This document shows positions 24,903-36,527 of a stretch of DNA of 64,000 bases, one piece after another (position 1 is the stretch's first letter; every line of letters starts with the position of its first letter). Source of the stretch: Streptomyces sp. RKND-216 (GTDB taxonomy: Bacteria; Actinomycetota; Actinomycetes; Streptomycetales; Streptomycetaceae); assembly GCF_004795255.1 (NCBI RefSeq), contig NZ_SSBQ01000002.1, forward strand, positions 4,804,001-4,868,000. Direction: 5' to 3'. The notes beneath the pieces are model-generated. The model searched no databases. It was not told where the DNA came from and saw nothing but the letters and a program-made list of their open reading frames with translations. Position numbers and translations under genes: made by a program.

Positions 24903-25730
24903 TCAGCCGGCCGCCGGCCGCCCGCCGTCCCCGCACGGGGCGGAGGCCGGTAGGCGGAGCGCCGCCAGCACCGGCAGGTGGTCGGTGGCCGCCCGCAGAT
25001 CCCGTTCGGTCACGCCCGGCAGCCCCTTCGGCACGCCGCAGCCCAGCACCTCCACCTCCGGCGACGCCAGCACGGCGTCGATGCGCTGGTGCGGGTCCGA
25101 CGGGGTCGAGGTGTGCTCCCCGCCCCACGGCTTTGTCGCCCAGCCGTCCTGCAGGGCGTCCGTGAGCCGGCGGAAGGCCCGGCCGCGCGGCCGTTCGTTG
25201 AGGTCGCCCGCCGCCACGGCGTACGGGGTCCGCTGCCGCATCTCGGTCAGGCGCTCCAGCAGCATGCCGGCCTGCGCGTACCGCTCGTCCTTCTGGAGAC
25301 TGAGGTGGGTGCTCAGCACGCCCAGCCGGGCGCACGGTCCTCCGGGCCGCTCCGGTCCGAAGCGGAGTGCCGCGGTGGCGAACCCGCGCCGGTGCAGCCC
25401 CGGCGTCAGCGGCAGCAGCAGGTCTTCGGCGTCCTCGACGTGGGCGCGCAGCGACGCCAGGATCATGGGTCCGGCGGCGGTCGCCCCGCCCGTGACGTGC
25501 ACCAGGCCGGACTCCCGCGCCAGCCGTGCCGCGTGCTTGCGCCAGCGGAAGAAGCGCGGCGCCTCCTGCACGCACACGACGTCGGGGGCGCACGCCCGGA
25601 TGACCCGGGCGAGCGCCCCCACGTCGTCCCGCAGGGAGCGGACGTTGTAGCTGAGCAGCCGCACCACGGCGGAGCCGTCCGGTTCGGTGCGCGACCCGGG
25701 CAGGTCGGCGAGTACCGAAGCAGGTGTCAT
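24903..25730 (-). CDS. Endonuclease/exonuclease/phosphatase family protein
   Basis: A 275-residue EEP-superfamily hydrolase. The metal and catalytic motifs appear in order: LLSYNVRSLR, VVCVQEAPRF, LGVLSTHLSLQ, AAGDLNERP and, near the end, TDHLPVLAAL. No signal peptide is present. It could cleave nucleic acid or a phospholipid/inositol phosphate; the family does not decide. A -10 box TACGCT at 25738-25743 lies seven bases before the start, so the transcript is probably leaderless. Confidence 0.88.
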   Translation of the reverse strand: MTPASVLADLPGSRTEPDGSAVVRLLSYNVRSLRDDVGALARVIRACAPDVVCVQEAPRFFRWRKHAARLARESGLVHVTGGATAAGPMILASLRAHVEDAEDLLLPLTPGLHRRGFATAALRFGPERPGGPCARLGVLSTHLSLQKDERYAQAGMLLERLTEMRQRTPYAVAAGDLNERPRGRAFRRLTDALQDGWATKPWGGEHTSTPSDPHQRIDAVLASPEVEVLGCGVPKGLPGVTERDLRAATDHLPVLAALRLPASAPCGDGGRPAAG

Positions 25731-25737
25731 ACGCCGC

Positions 25738-25743
25738 AGCGTA
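25738..25743 (-). promoter_or_regulatory. Likely leaderless -10 box of the EEP gene
   Basis: TACGCT on the minus strand is seven bases upstream of the ATG at 25730, with no ribosome-binding site between. Confidence 0.4.
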
Positions 25744-25763
25744 CGCCGTGGCCGGCCGCTCGA

Positions 25764-26705
25764 TCAGCCCTGACGCGCCAGGTCGGCGGCGCCCACCAGG
25801 CCCGCCTCACCGCCGAGTTGGGCGGACAGCACCTGCGCGTGCGGGCGCCAGTTGCCGCCGACCAGCCAGCGGCGGAACGACTTGCGGATCGGCTCCAGCA
25901 CGAGGTCCCCCTCGTCCGAGACGCCGCCGCCCACGATGAACGCGGACGGGTCGAACAGCGAGGCCAGGTCGGCCAGCCCGGCACCAGCCCAGCGCGCCAG
26001 CTCGCGGAACGCGTCGACCGCGACGGGGCAGCCCGCCCGTGCGGCCTGGCTGACGTGCCGCCCCTCGATGCCGTCCGGAGTGCCGTCGCCCAGCTTGAGC
26101 AGGATCTCGGCGTTCTCGGGAGTCGCGGCGGCCCGCTGCCGTGCGTAGCGCACCAGTGCGCGGCCGGAGGCGTACTGCTCCCAGCAGCCCTGACTGCCGC
26201 AGCCGCACAGCAAACCGTCCGGGACGACCCGGATGTGGCCGAACTCCGCCGCCACGCCGAAGCGTCCGCGGTGCAGCCGCCCACCGATCACGATGCCGCC
26301 GCCCAGCCCGGTGCCCAGGGTGATGCAGACGACGTCGTCGTGGCCCTGGCCCGCGCCGAAGCGGTACTCGCCCCAGGCCGCGGCGTTCGCGTCGTTCTCC
26401 ACCACGACCGGCAGGTCGACGCGCTGCTCGACCTTGTCCTTGAGCGCCTCGTGGCGCCAGGCGATGTTGGGGGCGAAGAGGACCGTCGCGCGCTTGTCGT
26501 CGACGTACCCCGCGGCGCCGATGCCGACCGCTTCCACCGTGTGTTCCGCGCTGACCGTACGGACCGCGTCCGCGATGGCGTCGACGACGCCTTCGGCGGT
26601 GGGCGGGGTCGGAACCTTGCACGTCTCGAGGATCGAGCCCTCTTCGTCGACCACGCCGGCCGCGATCTTCGTACCGCCGATGTCGACGCCGATGGTGAGT
26701 CCCAT
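25764..26705 (-). CDS. glkA: ROK-family glucokinase
   Basis: A 313-residue ROK glucokinase. ATP-binding DIGGTKIAAGVV is at the N-terminus, the sugar-binding ENDANAAAWGE in the middle, GTGLGGGIV later, and the ROK zinc site reads CGCGSQGCWEQ (three Cys plus a preceding His in GHI). In S. coelicolor GlkA phosphorylates glucose and is the central mediator of carbon catabolite repression. ATG 26705 follows GAGGGA. It is downstream of the DUF5304 gene on the same strand, an arrangement conserved from S. coelicolor. Confidence 0.93.
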   Translation of the reverse strand: MGLTIGVDIGGTKIAAGVVDEEGSILETCKVPTPPTAEGVVDAIADAVRTVSAEHTVEAVGIGAAGYVDDKRATVLFAPNIAWRHEALKDKVEQRVDLPVVVENDANAAAWGEYRFGAGQGHDDVVCITLGTGLGGGIVIGGRLHRGRFGVAAEFGHIRVVPDGLLCGCGSQGCWEQYASGRALVRYARQRAAATPENAEILLKLGDGTPDGIEGRHVSQAARAGCPVAVDAFRELARWAGAGLADLASLFDPSAFIVGGGVSDEGDLVLEPIRKSFRRWLVGGNWRPHAQVLSAQLGGEAGLVGAADLARQG

Positions 26706-26833
26706 GTGTCCCTCAGTTGTTCCGTCGATCCCCGCTGCGCACGAGGGTACCGGAGGGGTGTGTGGCGCAGCGCACGCCGCCGGGGAGTGGGACGCGGAGA
26801 AGGGACGTGGCGGCAGGAACGGCGGGGTCGCGG

Positions 26834-27400
26834 TCAGTCGAGGTCGATGCGTTCCGGGCCGTCGGGGCCGTCGTCGTCGCGCCGGTCCGTCGGGCGGGTG
26901 CCCTTCGCTCCATCCGGCCCCTCGGGGCGGGCCACGTCTCCCGGCCGGTCCAGGCCGTCGGGGCGGTCCACGCCTTCGGGCCGGAGCTCGTCGCCGCGCG
27001 GCGCGGGGGCGGCGCCCTGCGGACGCAGGTCCGCCGACCAGCGCTGCTCCTGCCCCTGCACGGCCACGCGGTAGGCGGCCGCGATCTCGTTCCCCGCCGC
27101 TGCGAGGTGGTCGAAGACCTGGGGGTTGCGCTCGACGACCGGCTCCACCACCGCACGCGCCTGCGCCAGGAACTGCTGGGCCAACCCCTGGGCGGCGAAG
27201 CCGCCCGGCGTCCCGGCGAAGGGCTTGCCGATCTCCGTGACCTTCGCGGACACGGCGTCGGCCAGCCGCCGCAGTTCCTCCGAGGCGCTGGCCGGCTGCG
27301 GACCGTATGCGGCACGCCGCCGGTCCCGCTCCGCGGCGAGGTCCTCCTCGCACGCTTCGGCCCAGGCGTCGGCGTCGTTCCGCTCGAAGGCATCGCTCAT
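26834..27400 (-). CDS. DUF5304 protein upstream of glkA
   Basis: A 188-residue actinobacterial protein of unknown function. The first 110 residues are helical with EELRRLADAVSAKV, and the rest is a run of imperfect RPEGxDR/RPDG repeats that looks disordered. No membrane segment. It is separated from glkA by 128 bases. Its constant position upstream of glkA suggests a regulatory or expression link, but nothing is proven. Confidence 0.8.
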   Translation of the reverse strand: MSDAFERNDADAWAEACEEDLAAERDRRRAAYGPQPASASEELRRLADAVSAKVTEIGKPFAGTPGGFAAQGLAQQFLAQARAVVEPVVERNPQVFDHLAAAGNEIAAAYRVAVQGQEQRWSADLRPQGAAPAPRGDELRPEGVDRPDGLDRPGDVARPEGPDGAKGTRPTDRRDDDGPDGPERIDLD

Positions 27401-27460
27401 CGTGGGGCTCCCGTGCTGGGTCGGCTTCTTCCTCCGACGGTACCGGACCCGCCTTCCGGC

Positions 27461-28828
27461 TCAGCCCTGCGCGGAGTCCTCCGCGGTGCCGTCGACGACG
27501 CCCTCGGTGGGGTCGTCGGGCCGCTCGGGCCACAGCGACGGATCCGGCTCGAACCGCACGCACAGCTCGCCGTTCTCGAACGCGGCCCCGGTCACCCGGC
27601 AGCGCCGCAGCGCCGACGGCAGGGGCAGCGTGCGCCGGTGCGGGCCGACGCCGACGACGAGTTCGTCCCCACGCCGTACCAGCCCGAGTGCTTCCTTCCG
27701 CGCGCCCGGCAGCGGCAGCCGCCAGTGCAGCCTCCCCTCGGCGGCGCGTCTGTCCTCCACGGTGCCCGGCGCGCCGCTTTGGCCGGGGACGAAAACGCCT
27801 CGGGGCGGCCCGGCGACGTCCGGAGAGCACGCTGGGTCCGGGGAGGCCGCTGGGCCCACGGAGCCCACGAAGTCCGCCAGCTCCGCCAGGTCCGCCGTCC
27901 CCAGCGGGGCACGCCCCAGGTGCGGCACCTCCCGCACCGGGAGCCCGCGCACCGGGTGCGCGCGCAACGTCTTCAGCGCGGCCTGCTGTTCACCCGACAG
28001 CGCGGCCAGGAACGGGTCGCGGGAGAGGGTCGGCAGGACCCGGTTGGCGATCACCGTGTCGCACCGCAGCCCGTACAGGGCCAGTGCGGCCCGCGCCGTG
28101 TGCAGCCGCTCCACGGCCGCGTCGCCGGGCTCGGCGACCAGCCGCACCGCCGTCCCCGCGGCCGCCAGCACCCCGGCCACATCGGCGAGTTCGGCACGGA
28201 AGCGGTCCGCCCCGGCATACAGGCCCGGCGGCGGCATCGGGACACCCGCCAGTCCGGCCAGCAGCGGGCGCAGCGCACGGGCGGCCTGTTTTTGCGGCGG
28301 CAGCAGCCGGTCCAGGTACCGCCGGACCTGGTCCGGGAGTGCGAGCGTCCGCAGAGCCCGCTCCACGGGCGGCAGATCCACCACGACGGCGTCCCACCGC
28401 GCCCGGCCCCCGGTACCCGTCCCACTCTGGGCTGCGGCCCGTCGCACGGCCCGCAGCACCGCGAACTCCTCTGCGCCGGGCAGGGGCGTGAGCTCGTCGT
28501 CGTCCAGGGCTTCCGCACCGGTGAACCGCAGCAGCGTGCCGCCCCGCTCGCGCAGGAGGGCGGCCAGCGCGCGGACTTCGGCGTCCGGGTCGACACGTGC
28601 GGCCCAGAGGCCGGTGCCGGGCTCCGCCTCGGCCGGTTCCCCGGCGGGTATCCGGGCGCCCAGGACCCGTTCGAGGACCCCGTCCTCCTCGGTGCTCAGC
28701 AGCAGCGTGCGTTCGCCGCCACGCGCGGTGGCCAGCGCCGTCGCCGCCGCGACGGTGGTGCGGCCGGCGCCGCCGGTGCCCGTGACCAGCAGCAGCCGCG
28801 GACGTCCGGAGAGGCCGTCGGCAGTCAC
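27461..28828 (-). CDS. ArsA/Get3-like ATPase with altered P-loop
   Basis: A 455-residue SIMIBI-class ATPase. The P-loop reads GTGGAGRTT instead of GKGGVGKTT: both the signature Lys and the P-loop Lys are replaced (Thr and Arg). A switch-like VVVDLPP segment and a DPDAEV segment follow. Residues from about 370 carry a small beta-rich ArsA/HSP20-like domain with CRVTGAAFENGELCVRF. The GTG overlaps the stop of the SRPBCC gene by GTGA. Rv2184c-Rv2185c of M. tuberculosis show the same pair. Membrane protein targeting or lipid-linked roles are possible; activity is uncertain with this P-loop. Confidence 0.85.
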   Translation of the reverse strand: MTADGLSGRPRLLLVTGTGGAGRTTVAAATALATARGGERTLLLSTEEDGVLERVLGARIPAGEPAEAEPGTGLWAARVDPDAEVRALAALLRERGGTLLRFTGAEALDDDELTPLPGAEEFAVLRAVRRAAAQSGTGTGGRARWDAVVVDLPPVERALRTLALPDQVRRYLDRLLPPQKQAARALRPLLAGLAGVPMPPPGLYAGADRFRAELADVAGVLAAAGTAVRLVAEPGDAAVERLHTARAALALYGLRCDTVIANRVLPTLSRDPFLAALSGEQQAALKTLRAHPVRGLPVREVPHLGRAPLGTADLAELADFVGSVGPAASPDPACSPDVAGPPRGVFVPGQSGAPGTVEDRRAAEGRLHWRLPLPGARKEALGLVRRGDELVVGVGPHRRTLPLPSALRRCRVTGAAFENGELCVRFEPDPSLWPERPDDPTEGVVDGTAEDSAQG

Positions 28829-29271
28829 GTGCCCAGCGCCTCGACCCGCTTCTTCAACCCGTCCAGGGCGCGGTCGATGATGACCTTCTCCGCCTTGCGC
28901 TTGATCATGCCGAGCATGGGGATCTTGACGTCCACGGTCAGCTGGTACGTCACCTCGGTGCGGTTGCCGCCGGCCACCGGGTGCAGCCGGTAGGAGCCGT
29001 CCAGGGAACGCAGCATCTGCGACTTCACCAGCGACCAGTGCACCTCGTTCTCGTCGACCCAGTCGTACGCGAGGGTGTGCTCGTCCCTGATCGCCCCGGC
29101 GTCGAGCAGCAGCCGGACCTGTTCCGCCCGCCCGAGTCCGTCGGTGGAGACGACCTCCGCCTCCTTCACCTCGCCGGTCCATTCGGGGTAGCGCGCGAAG
29201 TCGGAGATCACCCCCATCACCTCGGCGGGTGCCGCCTCGATGGTGATGCTCGAGCTGGTGTGTTCGGCCAT
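28825..29271 (-). CDS. SRPBCC (START/Bet v1-like) family protein
   Basis: A 148-residue helix-grip protein of the polyketide cyclase/dehydrase type. The N-terminal ITIEAAPAEVMGVISD and FARYPEWTGEV and the C-terminal long helix KRKAEKVIIDRALDGL are characteristic. The fold encloses a hydrophobic pocket for lipids or polyketides. It comes first in the operon and is coupled to the ArsA-like ATPase. The ortholog in mycobacteria is Rv2185c. The ligand is unknown; GGAGGAG supports the ATG at 29271. Confidence 0.88.
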   Translation of the reverse strand: MAEHTSSSITIEAAPAEVMGVISDFARYPEWTGEVKEAEVVSTDGLGRAEQVRLLLDAGAIRDEHTLAYDWVDENEVHWSLVKSQMLRSLDGSYRLHPVAGGNRTEVTYQLTVDVKIPMLGMIKRKAEKVIIDRALDGLKKRVEALGT

Positions 29272-29357
29272 CTCCGTGGCTCCTCCGTCGTGCCGCCGCC
29301 TGTGGTGTGCGGTGGCAGGCTACCGCCCGGAAGGCGGCCGTCCGTCCGCGACGCCGG

Positions 29358-30119
29358 TCACCACGTCAGAACCCACGGCGTGCCCGTGGCGTTGAAGTGG
29401 CCCACGTTGACGCATTCGGTGCGGCCGATGCGCATCCGGCGGGTCAGCGGCTGGTGGACGTGTCCGAAGAGGTGGTAGCGCGGCCGGACCTCGCGCACCG
29501 CCTCCAGGAGCGCCGCGCTGCCCCGTTCGAACCGGCGGGCGACGGTGTCGTAGCACAGCTCCGGAACCTCGGGCGGAATGTGCGAGCACAGCACGTCGAC
29601 CTGCCCCAGCGCCGCGATCTTGGCTGCGTACGTCTCCTCGTCGATCTCGTACGGCGTCCGCATCGGGGTGGGCAGGCCGCCGCCCACGAAGCCGAACCGG
29701 AGGCCGCCGATGTCACAGGTCTCGCCGTCCAGCACCGTCGTGCCCGGCCGGGCGTACTCCGGCCACAGCGGCGGCACGTCCACGTTGCCATAGGTGGCGT
29801 ACGTCGGGCTGGGGAAGGCGGCGAACAGCTCGGCGTACTGGCGGCGCACGGCCTCCTCGGTGGCCGCCCGACGGTCGATGCCGGACCACAGCCGGGAGGA
29901 CAGCGCGCGGGCCTCCTCGAAGCGCCGGGCGGTGCGCAGCGCGACGATGCGGTCCGCGTTCTCGACGCCGAAGAGGTCGGGGAAGATGCCCCGCGAGTGG
30001 TCGGCGTAGTCGAGGAAGAGGACGAGGTCCCCGAGGCAGAGCAGCGCGTCGGCGCCGTCCCCCGCCTTCGCGAGATCCGTCGCGTTGCCGTGCACGTCGC
30101 TCACCACATGGACCCGCAT
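29358..30119 (-). CDS. Calcineurin-like metallophosphoesterase
   Basis: A 253-residue phosphoesterase. Metal ligands lie in VSDVHGN (residue 7-11), LGDLV (residue 30), TYGNVD near residue 105, SHIPP near 181 and GHVHQ near 219. No signal peptide is seen, so it acts in the cytosol. Substrates in this family include nucleotides, phosphoproteins and UDP-diacylglucosamine. A TAGGGT box 6 bases before the ATG indicates a leaderless transcript. Confidence 0.88.
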   Translation of the reverse strand: MRVHVVSDVHGNATDLAKAGDGADALLCLGDLVLFLDYADHSRGIFPDLFGVENADRIVALRTARRFEEARALSSRLWSGIDRRAATEEAVRRQYAELFAAFPSPTYATYGNVDVPPLWPEYARPGTTVLDGETCDIGGLRFGFVGGGLPTPMRTPYEIDEETYAAKIAALGQVDVLCSHIPPEVPELCYDTVARRFERGSAALLEAVREVRPRYHLFGHVHQPLTRRMRIGRTECVNVGHFNATGTPWVLTW

Positions 30120-30125
30120 CCCCCC

Positions 30126-30131
30126 ACCCTA
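30126..30131 (-). promoter_or_regulatory. Likely leaderless -10 box of the metallophosphoesterase gene
   Basis: TAGGGT on the minus strand, separated from the ATG at 30119 by a six-base G run and without a conventional ribosome-binding site. Confidence 0.42.
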
Positions 30132-30304
30132 GAGGCACCCTGGGCCGCTGCCGCCGCCGTTCCCCCCACCCCCCGCGGCCGGAGCGCCCGGAGCGCCGCG
30201 CAGAGCAGCACGGTGCCCGGGCGCGACCATGCGGCAGCGCTCGTCAACACCGGGGTAACAGGCCGTTAGCACCCCTGGCACACCGTTGCCCGAGGGTGGT
30301 GCGC

Positions 30305-31714
30305 ATGGCAGATCCACAGCACCTCCGTCCCGCGTCCCGCCGCCCCTCCGGACACGGCGGCCCCTCCGGGCACGGCGGGCACTGGCGCCGCGACCTCGTC
30401 GAGCTGGCGGCGCTGTTTACCGCCGTGACGGTCACCGACCTCGCTGCCAAGACGATCGTCGGCGGACCGCACGGCGCCGGACTGCTGGCCGCGTCGGCGC
30501 TGGTCCTCGTCTGCACGGCCGGCCTGCACGCATGGTGGTCGCGCCGGCGCGTGCCCGCCCAGGAGGCTCCCGCCGCGCCCCCGGTCGTCGCGGACACCGC
30601 GCTGTGGCGGCTCCGGACGACCGTCCGGGAGCGGCCGGGCGCGCTCGCCGCGCTCTGCACGTCCCTGGCCGGACTGCGGGTGGACGTGCTGACGCTGCAG
30701 ACGCTGCCGTTGGGCCCGGGCGACCTCGCCGCAGGGCCCGACGGCGGCGCGGAACGCCCGGAAACGGCCGACCACACCGTGGACGAGCTGTTGGTGAGGG
30801 CTCCCGCCACGGTGGACGCCCCTGAGCTGCGGCGCGCCGTGACGGCCGCCGGCGGCCGTCACGTCCTGGTGGAGGAGGCCGACGCGCACGAGCTGGTCGA
30901 CGGCACCACCAGGGCGCTGGAACTGGCGGTCCGCATCGCCCACGACTCGGCCGAACTCCCGCCCGCGCTGCGCCGGCTGCTGGGACGCTGCACGATCCGC
31001 GCGGAGGCCGCCGCCCCGGCGACGGGCGGTGCGCCGCCCGAACGCCCCGGGGACCGGAACGCGTTCACACCGCGCCGCCTGCGGCTGGCCGACCCGTCCG
31101 GCGGCGTGCTCGTCGTGGAGCGGCCCCACGCTCCGTTCACGCCCGGGGAGTACGCCCGTGCCCGCGCTCTGGTTGCACTGGACCGGCGGCTCGGCAGGCG
31201 CCTCCCCGCGGAGGCGTGGCCCGCCACCGCCCGCGACGGAGGCGAGCTGGTCCTGCGCCGTGCGGACGGCCGTGACCTGCCCGCCGTGCGCGAGCTGCAC
31301 GCCCGGTGCTCCCGGCAGACGCTCGCCGAGCGCTACCACGCTCCGGTGGCCGACCCCGGCCGGTACCTGGGCGGGCTGTTGTCCCCGCACGTCGGCCGGA
31401 CCGTCGTGGCGCAGGACCGGTCCGGACGTCCGGTGGCCGTCGGCCACCTGCTCTGGGACGGGGAGGAGACCGAGGTGGCCCTCCTGGTCGAGGACGCGTG
31501 GCAGGGGCGCGGAGTGGGCGGCGCGCTGTTGCGCAGGCTGGTGCGCATCGCCGGGGAGAGCGGGTGCGCGGTCGTGTACGCCGTCACCTCCCCGGCGAAC
31601 GTGGCGATGATCGCGGCGATGCGCGGCCTGGGGCTCCCCCTGACCCGGGAGGACCGTGACGGTGCGGTGGTCCTCACGGTGCGGCCGGCCGGGGCGCGGG
31701 CGTCCGCCCCCTGA
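30305..31714 (+). CDS. Membrane-anchored ACT-domain and GNAT acetyltransferase fusion
   Basis: A 469-residue protein. Residues 28-80 contain two hydrophobic helices. Residues about 95-170 resemble an ACT domain (WRLRTTVRERPGALAALC followed by VDVLTLQTLPL). A linker follows, and residues 310-465 form a GNAT domain with ALLVEDAWQGRGVGGALL as the acetyl-CoA loop and SPANVAMIAAMRGLGL. An amino-acid-sensing ACT domain fused to an acetyltransferase suggests allosteric control, as in mycobacterial lysine acetyltransferases regulated by small ligands. The start is ATG 30305, with a GAGG site eight bases before; GTG 30296 is an in-frame alternative. Confidence 0.8.
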   Translation: MADPQHLRPASRRPSGHGGPSGHGGHWRRDLVELAALFTAVTVTDLAAKTIVGGPHGAGLLAASALVLVCTAGLHAWWSRRRVPAQEAPAAPPVVADTALWRLRTTVRERPGALAALCTSLAGLRVDVLTLQTLPLGPGDLAAGPDGGAERPETADHTVDELLVRAPATVDAPELRRAVTAAGGRHVLVEEADAHELVDGTTRALELAVRIAHDSAELPPALRRLLGRCTIRAEAAAPATGGAPPERPGDRNAFTPRRLRLADPSGGVLVVERPHAPFTPGEYARARALVALDRRLGRRLPAEAWPATARDGGELVLRRADGRDLPAVRELHARCSRQTLAERYHAPVADPGRYLGGLLSPHVGRTVVAQDRSGRPVAVGHLLWDGEETEVALLVEDAWQGRGVGGALLRRLVRIAGESGCAVVYAVTSPANVAMIAAMRGLGLPLTREDRDGAVVLTVRPAGARASAP

Positions 31715-31730
31715 ACGCCGGTCGCCGGCG

Positions 31731-31766
31731 CGCCCGGCCGGGGTGCCCTCCCACCCCGGCCGGGCG
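31731..31766. terminator. Hairpin terminator after the ACT-GNAT gene
   Basis: Arms 31731-31745 and 31752-31766 are perfectly complementary over 15 bases with a six-base loop, 17 bases after the stop codon. Confidence 0.75.
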
Positions 31767-31900
31767 TTCGCTCGCTCTCACCTGCGGGATCACTCCGGTC
31801 GTCGGCGGTGTGCACTAACCTTTCCGGCAGTGCGTCAGCATGTCCGCGTCGCGACGTGTGACGCACGGAACATCTGGCCGTGTCCCCTACCCGGACTGCC

Positions 31901-31914
31901 TTACCAGTGGGTAA
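31901..31914. promoter_or_regulatory. Palindromic candidate operator upstream of the acyl-CoA ligase
   Basis: TTACC-AGTG-GGTAA, a perfect 5-4-5 inverted repeat, lies about 100 bases before the TTG start. Its composition is unusually AT-rich for the region. A TetR/GntR-type fatty-acid regulator is a plausible reader; none is encoded adjacent to it. Confidence 0.45.
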
Positions 31915-32012
31915 CGTCCGGGCCGTCATTCCTTCGGGAGCGCAGCGCGGTCCCGGACACACGCGGACGGGTGCGGCCGCAGGGCCCGCCCGGCGCCGAC
32001 GAGGAGCAGCAG

Positions 32013-35289
<3,277 letters not shown>

Positions 35290-35330
35290 TCGCGCCGCGT
35301 ACGCCCCGCCTGCAGCGGCCGTACTCCTTG

Positions 35331-35372
35331 CCCGTGGGGCCCGTGTCACAGGTGTGACGCGGGCCCCACGGG
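35331..35372. terminator. Long hairpin terminator after aroH
   Basis: CCCGTGGGGCCC at 35331-35342 pairs perfectly with GGGCCCCACGGG at 35361-35372, and the inner GTCACA/TGTGAC extends the stem. It is 42 bases past the stop. Confidence 0.8.
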
Positions 35373-35397
35373 CGTTGGGTGGACGGCGCCCCGTGAG

Positions 35398-35416
35398 TAA
35401 GGTTAGGGTTACCTCA
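35398..35416. promoter_or_regulatory. Iron box (DmdR/IdeR-type operator)
   Basis: TAAGGTTAGGGTTACCTCA matches the 19-base actinobacterial iron-repressor consensus at roughly 15 positions, including the conserved AGGTTAG and ACCT halves. It is about 65 bases before the bfd start, so bfd should be repressed by iron. Confidence 0.65.
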
Positions 35417-35480
35417 CCCCTGGGAATACGGGGGAGGACGCGCCGCCACGGCGCCCGAGGACCCGACGGAGGTGACCCGC

Positions 35481-35792
35481 GTGTACGTCTGCTCCTGCTT
35501 CGGCATCACCGAGCAGCAGGTCCGCGCACACGCGGCAGCAGGTTCCTGCACTCCCCGTCAGATCGCCTCGGCGTCCAAGGCGGGCACCGACTGCGGCTCC
35601 TGCGTCCGCCGCATCCAGGGCATCCTCGGGCGCGGCGACTGCCCCCGGCGCGAGGCCCTCGACCGCGGCGAGCCGGCGCTCGCCCCGGCGGCACGGGCCC
35701 TGCGGCCCACCGAGGAAGAGGTCCCCGGCACCCAGGCGCCTCCGCGCGTCGGGCCCGTCCCGGCGACCGCGTTCAGCGCGCCCGCCGCCTGA
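35481..35792 (+). CDS. bfd: Bacterioferritin-associated ferredoxin (Bfd-like) with extended tail
   Basis: A 103-residue protein. Residues 1-50 have the Bfd-type [2Fe-2S] ligands CSC near residue 4 and CGSC near residue 38, with the intervening EQQVRAHAAAGSCTPRQI helix. Residues 55-103 are Pro/Ala-rich and absent in the 64-residue enterobacterial protein. Bfd reduces the ferric core of bacterioferritin to release iron. GTG 35481 lies behind GGAGG; a further in-frame GTG at 35472 is too close to that site. An iron box upstream and the bfr gene 1 kb away fit that job. Confidence 0.88.
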   Translation: MYVCSCFGITEQQVRAHAAAGSCTPRQIASASKAGTDCGSCVRRIQGILGRGDCPRREALDRGEPALAPAARALRPTEEEVPGTQAPPRVGPVPATAFSAPAA

Positions 35793-36013
35793 CACCTCTG
35801 GCCGGCCGGCCCATCCCGACGCCGCCCGGCGCTCCTCACCCACCCGTGTGCGCATGCCCATGCCGATTTGCGCCTCCGCGCAGCGAGCGGAGAATTCACG
35901 GTAGAGGCGCCCGTACCCGCGCACTGTACGAACTGCCGCCGTCCCGACGCGCAGCAGTTCGCCCCGGCTCCCGTACCGCCACAGCGCCTCGCTCGAAGTC
36001 CGAGGAGGTAACC

Positions 36014-36436
36014 ATGGCTCACACAGTCCGACAACGGCCGGTGGACTACGGCCTCGCCGCGGGACTCACCGTCTTCGCGGGTGTCATGCTGCTCATCGCG
36101 GGCGTGCTCGACCTGCTCCGGGGCGTCATGGCGATCGTCAACGACGACGTCATCGTGACGACTCCCAACTACACCTTCCAGTTCGACACGGAGGGCTGGG
36201 GCTGGGTGCACCTCTTCGTGGGTGCCGTGGCCGTCATCGTCTCCCTCGGGCTGTTCCGGGCGAACATGGCCGCACGCGTGGCCGGTGTGGTGATGGCGGC
36301 ACTGGTGATCATCTCCAGCTTCCTGTCGCTGCCCTACTACCCCGTGTGGTCGGTGGTGCTCATCGCCATGTGCGGCTTCGTGATCTGGGGCCTGTGCAAC
36401 GTGCGGGGTGAGGACGTCGCCAGGGGCGGCGACTGA
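36014..36436 (+). CDS. DUF7144 four-helix membrane protein
   Basis: A 140-residue integral membrane protein with four hydrophobic helices (residues 13-33, 65-85, 90-108 and 112-135) and a short outside loop containing TPNYTFQFDTEGWGWVH. This conserved Streptomyces family has no established function. The ATG at 36014 has an ideal GAGGAGGTAACC site. A 20-bp terminator follows. An inverted repeat CGAACTGC...GCAGTTCG at 35929-35961 lies upstream and might be an operator. Confidence 0.82.
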   Translation: MAHTVRQRPVDYGLAAGLTVFAGVMLLIAGVLDLLRGVMAIVNDDVIVTTPNYTFQFDTEGWGWVHLFVGAVAVIVSLGLFRANMAARVAGVVMAALVIISSFLSLPYYPVWSVVLIAMCGFVIWGLCNVRGEDVARGGD

Positions 36437-36462
36437 CCCGGGCGGTGCCGGCGGATCTCGCA

Positions 36463-36505
36463 CGACGCGCCGGGGCGGACCGCGACGGTCCGCCCCGGCG
36501 CGTCG
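36463..36505. terminator. Perfect 20-bp bidirectional terminator
   Basis: Arms 36463-36482 and 36486-36505 are perfectly complementary over 20 bases with a 3-base loop. It lies between the DUF7144 gene and the converging bfr gene. Confidence 0.85.
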
Positions 36506-36527
36506 CAGGACGAGTCGCCCTCGGCCG

